7,468 bases of DNA from Actinomycetota bacterium (GTDB lineage: Bacteria; Actinomycetota; Actinomycetes; Nanopelagicales; Nanopelagicaceae), in NCBI GenBank assembly GCA_013205455.1, contig JABMMO010000164.1, positions 1 through 7,468 on the forward strand. The letters are read 5' to 3'. This document shows, piece by piece, positions 1 to 6,019 of the stretch (position 1 is the stretch's first letter; the number at the start of each line of letters is the position of its first letter). The position numbers and the translations under genes were made by a program. The notes beneath the pieces are model-generated. The model saw only the letters and a program-made list of their open reading frames with translations. It searched no databases and had not been told where the DNA came from.

Positions 1-476
1 AATATCAGAATTCCAATCATTGCAATAAAAAAGTTTGGCGTGGCAAGTATTACTGCAGTGACACCTCTAAAAGCATAAACAATTGGAGCTTTAGCGTACC
101 AAGCAATTGATGTACTAATTGGGATTGAGAGCAGAAGTGCAAAGAAGGTTGAAAAAATGATTAAATATAAAGTTAACGGGAGAGTTGACGAAACTATATC
201 AATTACGGTCCGGCCAGTTTGTAGCGAGGTACCGAGATCTCCTTGTAATAAACCCATAATGTAATTGGTAAATTGGCTGAAGATGCTTCCATTTAAATTA
301 AGGGTTTTTCTTAATTCTTCAATAGCTTCAAGTTCAACGCCTGCACCTAGTCTCGCTGAAGCAGGATCGCCCGGAATAATCCGCATGATTGCAAACGAGA
401 TGATCATGACCCAGAAACTAACTGAGAGAGCCCTACCTAGTCGCCCTATAAGTATGCGAAGTGATTGATTCTTCAT
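1..476 (-). CDS. DppB/OppB-type ABC importer permease, 3' end beyond window
   Basis: This is an inner subunit of a family 5 (peptide/nickel/opine/oligosaccharide) ABC importer in the cytoplasmic membrane. The visible 158 codons show the family's N-terminal half. There is a first membrane helix at about residues 16-33 ending in IIPGDPA, an extracytoplasmic stretch with GDLGTS at 79-84, a second helix at about 99-120, and a third starting near 137. The frame stays open to the window edge, so the C-terminal part with the ATPase-contacting EAA loop is not seen. The start is uncertain. ATG at 476 gives the usual 35-40 residues before PGDPA and has AAGGA 13 nt upstream; ATGs at 488 and 509 are in frame, and a stop lies directly before 509. 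It lies downstream of the binding-protein gene and presumably works with it. Family assignment is firm; the substrate is unknown. Confidence 0.9.
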   Translation of the reverse strand, partial: MKNQSLRILIGRLGRALSVSFWVMIISFAIMRIIPGDPASARLGAGVELEAIEELRKTLNLNGSIFSQFTNYIMGLLQGDLGTSLQTGRTVIDIVSSTLPLTLYLIIFSTFFALLLSIPISTSIAWYAKAPIVYAFRGVTAVILATPNFFIAMIGILI

Positions 477-541
477 TAGGTAGGGCATTTCCTTATCTAT
501 TGATTCCATTTAATACAAGAACAAGTTTTCATAATCAGAAA

Positions 542-577
542 AGTTAACAAGGTAATTTCGCTATTACCTTGTTAACT
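542..577 (-). terminator. Perfect 15-bp hairpin between binding protein and permease
   Basis: The arms 542-556 (AGTTAACAAGGTAAT) and 563-577 are exact reverse complements around a 6-nt loop. Read on the minus strand the right-hand stem is followed by TTTTCTG, a short U-run, whereas no T-run follows on the plus strand. The structure therefore suits a leaky intrinsic terminator or a 3'-end stabiliser for the upstream binding-protein message, with reduced read-through into the permease. The stem is AT-rich, so terminator strength is doubtful. A protein-binding palindrome is the alternative, since GTTAAC lies in both arms. Confidence 0.6.
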
Positions 578-588
578 CTCCCTACAAT

Positions 589-616
589 CTAGCTGAGCGC
601 TTTTGCGCCTAACTAG
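589..616 (-). repeat. GCGC-AAAA-GCGC hairpin after the binding-protein stop
   Basis: On the minus-strand RNA the segment folds as CTAG-TTAG-GCGC, loop AAAA, GCGC-TCAG-CTAG. That is twelve positions with one mismatch and two G-U wobbles. On the plus strand the middle of the stem pairs less well, which favours a role in the minus-strand transcript. No U-run follows, so it is not itself a terminator. It precedes the 15-bp hairpin by 11 nt in transcription order, giving a tandem structured spacer. Confidence 0.45.
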
Positions 617-632
617 CCCTCGGTATCAGAAA

Positions 633-651
633 AATTTTCAGTAAGAAAATT
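633..651 (-). other. Weak AU hairpin over the binding-protein stop codon
   Basis: On the minus strand AATTTTC and GAAAATT pair perfectly across a 5-nt loop, and three T residues follow. The left arm contains two bases of the TAA stop codon of the binding-protein gene. The stem is only 7 bp with a single G-C pair, so on its own it is thermodynamically weak. It is recorded because it is the first of three consecutive foldable elements in this spacer. Confidence 0.25.
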
Positions 652-2260
652 AATCTAATGGCAACTCAGGATAAGTTGTAACAACAAATTGCAACTGACC
701 TGGCATAAGTGCTTGTACTAGTCCTGGAGCGTAATTAGTACCAGATACGTAAAAGCGGGTGCCAATCGGGATAAAAGTCGATAGCTCCCATGCGATTTTT
801 TCGACTGCCGCTAGTTTTTCTTTAATTACAACTGCGCTAGTCGATGCACCTGCTTCGTCGAGTAACCTCTTGGTGTCAACAAGTTGTGTATCAGTTAGCT
901 TCACATAATTAGACCAGACACCACCCGGATAGAACCAATTACTTAGTTGCAGAATTGGGGTAGCAGCGTTATTGCCGAACCACATCGCATCCCAAGAGTT
1001 AGCCGTAAGTATTGGGCTAATAGCTGTATCGGGTGTGACCATATCTATTGTGACATCGATACCAACAACAGCGAGGTTAGCTTTGATGATAGAAACTGCA
1101 TCCTGCCAAAGCACACGGTTTGGCACATGGAGATAAAGTTTAAATCCATTTTCATAACCAGCTGCTTTTAGCAACTTACGTGCAGCAGCAGTATCTCTAG
1201 CTCCTTCTTTAGGGATAGAACAGAGATAGTATGGATTATTTCTATTGAACTGCATTCCGCAGTTTGGTTTAGATAATCCACCAAACGCTACGCGCATAAT
1301 CGTTGCTCGATCAATTGCAAGCGAGATTGCTTGGCGAACTCGAGCATCCTTAAGGGCTGGGTTTTTCTGACCAGCACCCATATTAAATGCAATCATGAAT
1401 GTACCGGAGTCAAACGCAGCGCCAACTTTAACCTTAGCCTTGTCCCACTTTGATTTAGCTGCAGATAATGGAAGTTCCATAACATAATCAATGGTGCCAG
1501 CTTGGAAAGCAGCAAGGCGGGTATTGGCATCAGGAATTGTCACTACCCGAAGTTCTTTAGTGACGGGTTTCGCCCAGTAATTAGGATTTGCTACGACTAC
1601 AAACAAATCAGTTCCTGGGGTAAATGTCTTGACCATCATTGGGCCAGCACTTACTGGGTTTTTGAAGTAAGCAGCCGCTTTTTCTTTTGTATCTGTTTTA
1701 CCAGCTGGATGAATAGCTAAAAACTGTTGTGCCAATGCGAAATGAAAATCAACATATGGCGACTTAAGCGTCCAAACCAAAGTGCGATCATCTTTCGCTA
1801 CAACCTTTTCAACCTTTGAAATGTATGAAGCAGATTGTTTTGAATTTACCCACCGTTCGAATTGGTTTACAACATCATTAGCCACGAGTGGAGTGCCATC
1901 TGAATATTTAATTGTTCTAATGGTGTGGGTAATTGTTAGGAAATCGTTAGAGACGGTTTCGGTTACGACGAGATCGCGTGCTGGGAAGCCGCTAGCGTTA
2001 AACCGATAAAGCATTCCTGCCACGACGTAAGACATCTGGCTTTCGGTGTACCCACCGACTGGAACAACTGCGTCTAATGAACTGACCCGGTGTAGCGCTC
2101 CGTAGGTAACGGAATCACACTGGGCATTCTTTGGTGTTGATTTTAAATTACAGTTTTTACCTGTTACAGCGTTTGCGGACTGGATTCCTACGAAGCCGGT
2201 AAGGGCAAGAGCGAGGGTTGCTCCAATCGCAATCATTTTATTTTTGCGATTTATTAACAT
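650..2260 (-). CDS. Family 5 extracellular solute-binding protein of ABC importer
   Basis: This 536-residue protein captures a solute outside the membrane and delivers it to a DppBC-type permease. Residues 1-31 form a Sec signal peptide: a basic start (INRKNK), a hydrophobic core and an A-N-A cleavage site, predicted after Ala31. No lipobox cysteine is present at the cleavage site. Family 5 (SBP_bac_5) marks are IKYSDGTPLVANDVV at 117-131, NPNYW at 225-229, and the stretch near 301-322 including ARVRQAISLAIDRATIM. Four cysteines occur as two pairs, Cys37/Cys48 and Cys334/Cys347, which may form disulfides. The ATG at 2260 has a good ribosome site (AGGAAAGG, 6 nt before ATG). It follows the dehydrogenase gene by 102 nt and precedes the permease by a structured spacer. 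The family binds peptides, but also opines, nickel and oligosaccharides, so the ligand is open. Confidence 0.93.
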   Translation of the reverse strand: MLINRKNKMIAIGATLALALTGFVGIQSANAVTGKNCNLKSTPKNAQCDSVTYGALHRVSSLDAVVPVGGYTESQMSYVVAGMLYRFNASGFPARDLVVTETVSNDFLTITHTIRTIKYSDGTPLVANDVVNQFERWVNSKQSASYISKVEKVVAKDDRTLVWTLKSPYVDFHFALAQQFLAIHPAGKTDTKEKAAAYFKNPVSAGPMMVKTFTPGTDLFVVVANPNYWAKPVTKELRVVTIPDANTRLAAFQAGTIDYVMELPLSAAKSKWDKAKVKVGAAFDSGTFMIAFNMGAGQKNPALKDARVRQAISLAIDRATIMRVAFGGLSKPNCGMQFNRNNPYYLCSIPKEGARDTAAARKLLKAAGYENGFKLYLHVPNRVLWQDAVSIIKANLAVVGIDVTIDMVTPDTAISPILTANSWDAMWFGNNAATPILQLSNWFYPGGVWSNYVKLTDTQLVDTKRLLDEAGASTSAVVIKEKLAAVEKIAWELSTFIPIGTRFYVSGTNYAPGLVQALMPGQLQFVVTTYPELPLD

Positions 2261-2290
2261 TTACTGCCTTTCCTAGGGTAAGACCGCCCC

Positions 2291-2320
2291 GGTTAATGGT
2301 TAACGGTTTACAGAAGGTTA
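2291..2320. repeat. 7-bp phased GGTTAAN direct repeats
   Basis: Three heptads, GGTTAAT, GGTTAAC and GGTTTAC, follow each other without a gap from 2291 to 2311, and a further GGTTA lies at 2316-2320. Two of them also form the inverted repeat GTTAA-TGG-TTAAC at 2292-2304. The array sits between the 16-bp palindrome and the ribosome site of the binding-protein gene, where an activator or repressor could bind. No specific regulator is recognised. Confidence 0.35.
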
Positions 2321-2336
2321 GGGCAAGCGCTTGCCC
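2321..2336. promoter_or_regulatory. Perfect 16-bp palindrome, LacI-family operator type
   Basis: GGGCAAGCGCTTGCCC is its own reverse complement over all 16 bases, with the central AAGCGCTT core (CG at the dyad) typical of operators bound by LacI/GalR-family regulators. Its centre lies about 68 bp upstream of the binding-protein start and about 34 bp after the dehydrogenase stop, inside the only gap of the left half that has room for a promoter. I infer it controls a promoter for the binding protein and permease. TTGCCC at 2321-2326 could serve as a -35 box, but the hexamer 17 bp downstream (TTAACC) is a poor -10. No LacI-type gene is in the window. Confidence 0.55.
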
Positions 2337-2362
2337 AGAACAAGAGGCTTGCGGGGTTATTA

Positions 2363-3409
2363 TTAGGAAATTTTTCGCAAATTGAGCGGGTCAACCCCAT
2401 ACTTTTCAGCAATTTCGAGGATATTTTCGCGGACCCCAGAACTAACCGAAATCCCAGCTACCTCTCGATCCAGCTTTGTTTTATATTCGAATTCGCCAGG
2501 CAAGAGCACTCGATCAGGCTCCCCGGCGTTATGCATGATGGCCTCAAATTGAGAAGCGACCGATCTAAAAAGTTCAGGAGTGGCATAACGCGATATATCT
2601 ACCGCCATGAATATGGTGCCATTTCCAAAACCGCTATCCGAGATCGCAGCTGGCATATTTCCAGAGAGAATTCCGGCCGCTAAATCGATGAGGACTGAAA
2701 GCCCAGAACCCTTATGACCACCGAACGCTAAGAGCGATCCACCATCTGCCAAATCTGCTGCGTTAGTTGTTGGCTGACCATTCTTATCTATTAGAGATCC
2801 GGGCTCAATACTTTCACCGCTCATTCCGGCAAGAATAATTTTTCCAGCTGCAACAACCGCGGTTGAAAAATCTAAAACATAATTGTAATTATCAGCACCA
2901 GGTAGCGACCATGCATATGGGTTAGTTCCGAGAACTCGTTTCACACCACCAAATGGTGCAACAATCGGTCCACCAGTATTACAAAACGCAATTCCCATCA
3001 TTCCAGCTTGCGAAATTAAATCTACATATTCACCTAACCGGCCTACATGATTTGTTCTACTTAAGACAACCGTGGCGGTTCCATATTGTCGTGCCGACGC
3101 GATAACAGTTTCAGTTGCAAGGTAAGAAGCGCTCTGTCCCCAACCCCAACCACCATCAATTAGCGATGTAGCTTCTTTACTCCATTCCACTTTTGGGTAA
3201 GCGTTCGGAATTAAATTTCCGGATTCAACCCAGCCGGAATATTCCATCAACCTAATGATTCCGTGCGAGTCATGGCCAACTAGATTAGAGAGCACAAGTG
3301 ATTTAGAAACCGCGTTCGCTAATTCAAGTGGGGCGCCCATTCCGCAAATAACTTTGGTGCCAATTTCTACCAAAGTTGCTGCTGAATAAGTTGTTTCTGC
3401 GTTAGACAA
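2363..3409 (-). CDS. Ldh2/MDH2-family NAD(P)-dependent 2-oxoacid oxidoreductase
   Basis: This belongs to the malate/L-lactate/ureidoglycolate dehydrogenase family (YiaK, AllD, DpkA relatives), cytosolic enzymes that interconvert 2-hydroxyacids or cyclic imino acids with their oxidised forms using NAD(P)H. Counting from the start used here (348 residues), the catalytic-region motif GHDSHG is at 45-50, NHVGRLGEYV at 120-129, GTNPYAW at 161-167, the DFST...GK segment at 180-190 and the family signature GGHKGSGL at 230-237. The length is normal for the family. The start is a TTG: the one at 3409 is chosen because GAGG lies 6 nt upstream; a TTG at 3421 would add four residues and has a weaker site. 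No ATG is usable before GHDSHG. The gene overlaps the upstream hydratase gene by 8 nt, so translation is probably coupled. It ends in three tandem in-frame TAA codons. The exact substrate is not predictable. Confidence 0.9.
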   Translation of the reverse strand: MSNAETTYSAATLVEIGTKVICGMGAPLELANAVSKSLVLSNLVGHDSHGIIRLMEYSGWVESGNLIPNAYPKVEWSKEATSLIDGGWGWGQSASYLATETVIASARQYGTATVVLSRTNHVGRLGEYVDLISQAGMMGIAFCNTGGPIVAPFGGVKRVLGTNPYAWSLPGADNYNYVLDFSTAVVAAGKIILAGMSGESIEPGSLIDKNGQPTTNAADLADGGSLLAFGGHKGSGLSVLIDLAAGILSGNMPAAISDSGFGNGTIFMAVDISRYATPELFRSVASQFEAIMHNAGEPDRVLLPGEFEYKTKLDREVAGISVSSGVRENILEIAEKYGVDPLNLRKIS

Positions 3410-4331
3410 ACTTCGCCTCAACTAAGCCTAAATCGCCAAAATCTACGCTTACTAAATCACCTGGCTGAACAAAGCAATGCCCAGTACATGTTCCAGTACT
3501 TACATATTCACCGGCAACTACAGGTCGGCCGCGTTCGCGAACCCAATTAATCATCCAAGTAAGGCTAGTTACCGGATGTCCCATAGCTTGAATTCCTTGA
3601 CCAGATTTAATGTAAGAACCATTTACGTAAAGATCTATATTTGCTTTTGGTAGATCTATCTCTTGCCAATCTTTAACTTTATTACCAACTACAAAAGCGG
3701 CGCCACCGGCATTGTCATACATGCCGCCAAAATATCCACTGACGCTGTACCAATCTTCAAAAACCGAATCACCAATCTCAATAACTGGTGCTAAGCATTC
3801 AATACCAGCTCTCAAATCTGCTTCACTATATGGCTCATCCCGCACTGGAAAATCCTGGCCAAGTTGAAATGCAAACTCACATTCGCATAAACGGTAATTT
3901 ACAAAAAACTCAGATGGCACTTCCGCAGGACTTTTCATAATTGATCTTGTAAATAACCGACCAGGAGATGGGTTAGGAATATTTTCAGCTTTACGAACAT
4001 CTAAACTTGCAGCGCCAACTTTCCAACCGGCGCCTTCCCATCCGAGTGCGTACTCCAGCTTTAAAATAACTTCTTCCATAGATTTCCAAGATCGTGCCCG
4101 CAATCGCTCCGGCATAACTACTGGAGTTCTAGTTTTTCTGCCATTTGCAATTAACTCGACCACTTCTTCCACTTCTGTTGGCGTTAAATCACTTTCACGT
4201 GGCGAAGGAACGGAACCACCAGGTGGGGTAGGACCATGAATTAGTCGACCTCGATCGCTTAAATAATCTAACCGTGGCTTATCTTTGTTGGCTCTAATTA
4301 ATTGAAGTCGTTCAATTTCATATGTATTCAT
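3402..4331 (-). CDS. 2-keto-4-pentenoate hydratase-family enzyme (MhpD/HpaH-like)
   Basis: The family adds water to 2-hydroxy-2,4-dienoates/2-oxo-4-enoates to give 4-hydroxy-2-oxoacids; close relatives decarboxylate 4-oxalocrotonate. It belongs to the FAH fold superfamily with a divalent metal. Matches to the family are WKVGAAS at 103-109 (Lys104), the metal pair in CECEF (Glu150, Glu152), APVIEIGDS at 181-189 (third ligand Glu185), YDNAGG at 205-210, GHP at 251-253, and the C-terminal AGEYVSTGTCTG and GDLVSVDFGDLG. The catalytic set therefore looks complete. The 309-residue length exceeds the usual 260-270; the surplus is an N-terminal stretch of about 45 residues with a charged segment and a proline/glycine-rich linker (PTPPGGSVPSP). 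ATG at 4331 is used; no Shine-Dalgarno is seen. The next gene overlaps its end. No partner aldolase is visible, so the pathway is uncertain. Confidence 0.88.
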   Translation of the reverse strand: MNTYEIERLQLIRANKDKPRLDYLSDRGRLIHGPTPPGGSVPSPRESDLTPTEVEEVVELIANGRKTRTPVVMPERLRARSWKSMEEVILKLEYALGWEGAGWKVGAASLDVRKAENIPNPSPGRLFTRSIMKSPAEVPSEFFVNYRLCECEFAFQLGQDFPVRDEPYSEADLRAGIECLAPVIEIGDSVFEDWYSVSGYFGGMYDNAGGAAFVVGNKVKDWQEIDLPKANIDLYVNGSYIKSGQGIQAMGHPVTSLTWMINWVRERGRPVVAGEYVSTGTCTGHCFVQPGDLVSVDFGDLGLVEAKFV

Positions 4332-4378
4332 AATTGTTTTATGCTAACAGGAGAAAAAATAAATGGATAGAGCTGGAA
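4332..4378 (-). promoter_or_regulatory. Possible promoter before the hydratase gene
   Basis: This 47-nt gap is the only break between the exporter genes and the hydratase. On the minus strand TAGCAT (4341-4346) fits the TANNNT form of a -10 box and ends 9 nt before the ATG. This would place transcription start within a few bases of the start codon, consistent with the lack of a ribosome site and a near-leaderless message. The hexamer 17 nt further upstream (TATCCA) is a poor -35. A T-rich stretch lies in the spacer. This is weak evidence; plain read-through from the exporter genes is possible. Confidence 0.3.
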
Positions 4379-5209
4379 TTACCTTAAAAAGAGCGCATTT
4401 AATCGCTTAGTTGTGAACCAAAGTCCAAGTGCGATCATCACAATAAAGTAAAGAATGTGAACCAAAATAGAGCTATCGATTTGGCCAAGCGTTAAACCTC
4501 TAATTAGTGAAATGCCATGCCAAAGTGGTAATACCTTTATAAACCATTGCACAATCTCTGGATAAACCGTAAGTGGGAAAAAAGATCCAGAGAAAAGAAA
4601 CATCGGCAGCATCAACATATTTATATAGTTCATTTGCTGGAAAGATTTCATATAAGAAGTAGCCGCCATGCCAAATGAAGCAAAACCAAACGCAATTAAT
4701 ACTGCGGCTGGAATTGCAAGAAGTCCCCACCAATTTTCAATTAGTCCGAGTGGCGTTACTACAATCATGAAACCAATTGCGTACATCAGGCCGCGAAGTA
4801 GCGCCCACGCGATTTCACCCAGCGCAACATCTAATGGCCCAAGTGAAGTTGCCAGCATTCCCTGATACAACTTGCTCTCGTTTATTTTCCAAAAGACGTT
4901 CCAAGTTGAATCGTAGACTGCACCGTTCATCGCACTGGTTGCTAGTAATCCTGGCGCAATGTAGGCCGCGTATGAAATCGTGGAACCATCTGTTGCAGTT
5001 ATACCGCCGATTAGAGCACCGACACCAAAACCAAAAGAGAAAAGATATAAAACCGGTTCTACAAAACCCGATAACACAACTAACCAAGCTGAGGACTTGA
5101 AAGCGATAAAACTTCGTTGCAGCGGGGCTCGAGTTCTGCCCGCATAATATTTCTCTAATGGTTTGCCGATTCTTCCTTCAGCAATCGCGACGGCCCCTTT
5201 AGCGATCAT
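4379..5209 (-). CDS. ABC-2 type exporter permease, NodJ/DrrB-like (second subunit)
   Basis: This 276-residue membrane subunit belongs to an ABC exporter of the ABC-2 superfamily. About six membrane helices can be placed near residues 42-68, 80-98, 131-154, 161-184, 195-214 and 248-266. The family landmark is LPMFLFSGSFFPL at 201-213 followed by PLWHGISLIRG at 228-238, as in NodJ and daunorubicin-type DrrB proteins. The start ATG overlaps the stop of the preceding permease gene in an ATGA, which indicates translational coupling and near-equal production. It is a clear paralogue of that neighbour (EPVLYLFSFGFGVG against NPVLYLLSVGVGIG), so the pair probably forms a heterodimeric channel powered by the upstream ATPase. 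The cargo is unknown; relatives move lipo-oligosaccharides, drugs or cell-surface lipids. Confidence 0.92.
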   Translation of the reverse strand: MIAKGAVAIAEGRIGKPLEKYYAGRTRAPLQRSFIAFKSSAWLVVLSGFVEPVLYLFSFGFGVGALIGGITATDGSTISYAAYIAPGLLATSAMNGAVYDSTWNVFWKINESKLYQGMLATSLGPLDVALGEIAWALLRGLMYAIGFMIVVTPLGLIENWWGLLAIPAAVLIAFGFASFGMAATSYMKSFQQMNYINMLMLPMFLFSGSFFPLTVYPEIVQWFIKVLPLWHGISLIRGLTLGQIDSSILVHILYFIVMIALGLWFTTKRLNALFLR

Positions 5210-6018
5210 TTACTCAACCGCTTTGTGAAATTGCGAAATGCTAACTTCAAACCTAGCGCTAGCAATGAAGTAAGAAATATAAAATGCACTCCAATCATTA
5301 ACCCGCTTATCGAATGGCCATAAGTTAAATAACGACCTAATTCGGTAGCGTGCCAGAGCGGTGAAATCCAGCCAATTGGCTGCAAAATAAGGGGCATTGA
5401 AGAAAGTGGGTAGAAAGTTCCAGAGAATAAGAAGAGCGGCATAATTATCAATCGACCAATCGCGGTCAGAAAAAAATCTTCTTTTTCAACTTTAGATGTT
5501 ATAAATAACATAATTGATCCAAAAGCGCCACCGGCCAACATTGCAACAAACATCGCAAGCCATGCAGTTCCAGTTGGGAGCGCGCCAGCGATTAGTAAAA
5601 TAAACCAATAAACCACAACTGTTAGAAAAGTACGACATAACGCAGCGATGTAGACGCCGAGCGCAATTTGGTTTCCGGTAATTGGAGTTGAATTCATAGC
5701 AAAGAAATTCTTGGCCCATTTAAAACCTTGCAGAGTTGGGAAAGTAACTTCATCGATAGCACCTTGGATAGCAGCACTTGCCAAAAGTGCTGGCGCTAAG
5801 AAAGTTAAGTATTGAACGCCATCAACTCCACCGACACCTTGTTTTGCATCAACGAGCGAACCAATTCCAACTCCTACTGAAAGTAAATATAAAACTGGAT
5901 TAAGAATTGCAGCGGTAATTATTGCGGAGCGCCACTTAAACATATTTTTAAATCGCGCCTCTACAATATAAAGCGCACCAAATCTCGAAACCTCACGCTG
6001 CGCAACTTCTAACGTCAT
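5206..6018 (-). CDS. ABC-2 type exporter permease, NodJ/DrrB-like (first subunit)
   Basis: The first of two paralogous membrane subunits has 270 residues from the ATG at 6018. An amphipathic N-terminus with the basic segment EARFKNMFKWR precedes about six helices near residues 31-54, 70-88, 121-144, 151-175, 186-208 and 239-260. The ABC-2 landmark is MPLFLFSGTFYPL at 193-205, followed by SPLWHATELGR. ATG at 6018 lies 1 nt after the ATPase stop codon; a TTG at 6027, in frame, would add three residues and overlap the ATPase gene by 8 nt, and neither has a convincing ribosome site. The tight junctions on both sides argue for one exporter operon of ATPase plus two different membrane subunits, rather than the single NodJ homodimer of rhizobia. 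The transported substrate cannot be read from the sequence. Confidence 0.92.
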   Translation of the reverse strand: MTLEVAQREVSRFGALYIVEARFKNMFKWRSAIITAAILNPVLYLLSVGVGIGSLVDAKQGVGGVDGVQYLTFLAPALLASAAIQGAIDEVTFPTLQGFKWAKNFFAMNSTPITGNQIALGVYIAALCRTFLTVVVYWFILLIAGALPTGTAWLAMFVAMLAGGAFGSIMLFITSKVEKEDFFLTAIGRLIIMPLFLFSGTFYPLSSMPLILQPIGWISPLWHATELGRYLTYGHSISGLMIGVHFIFLTSLLALGLKLAFRNFTKRLSK

Positions 6019-6019
6019 T

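Noticed and set aside
265..468. Plus-strand open frame of 67 codons
   Set aside because: It lies opposite the clearly coding DppB-type permease; the protein has no recognisable family features.
2321..2336. The 16-bp palindrome read as an intrinsic terminator for the dehydrogenase gene
   Set aside because: The stem would be only 6 bp with a GCGC loop, and the following bases (TAACCTTC on the minus strand) contain no U-run, so an operator explains it better.
3120..3140. A second AAGCGCT-like operator core inside the dehydrogenase gene
   Set aside because: The symmetry extends only a few bases, and the stretch is ordinary coding sequence.
4347..4365. T-rich stretch after the second permease as a terminator
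   Set aside because: No stem-forming inverted repeat precedes the T-run on the minus strand.
4363..4410. Plus-strand 15-codon ORF with AGGAG 9 nt upstream of its ATG
   Set aside because: It is very short, lies antisense to a permease 3' end, and the purine-rich site is simply the complement of a T-rich minus-strand stretch. No second line of evidence supports it.
4777..5100. Plus-strand open frame of 107 codons
   Set aside because: It is antisense to the second ABC-2 permease, whose helices and motifs are intact, and shows low-complexity basic composition typical of a shadow frame.
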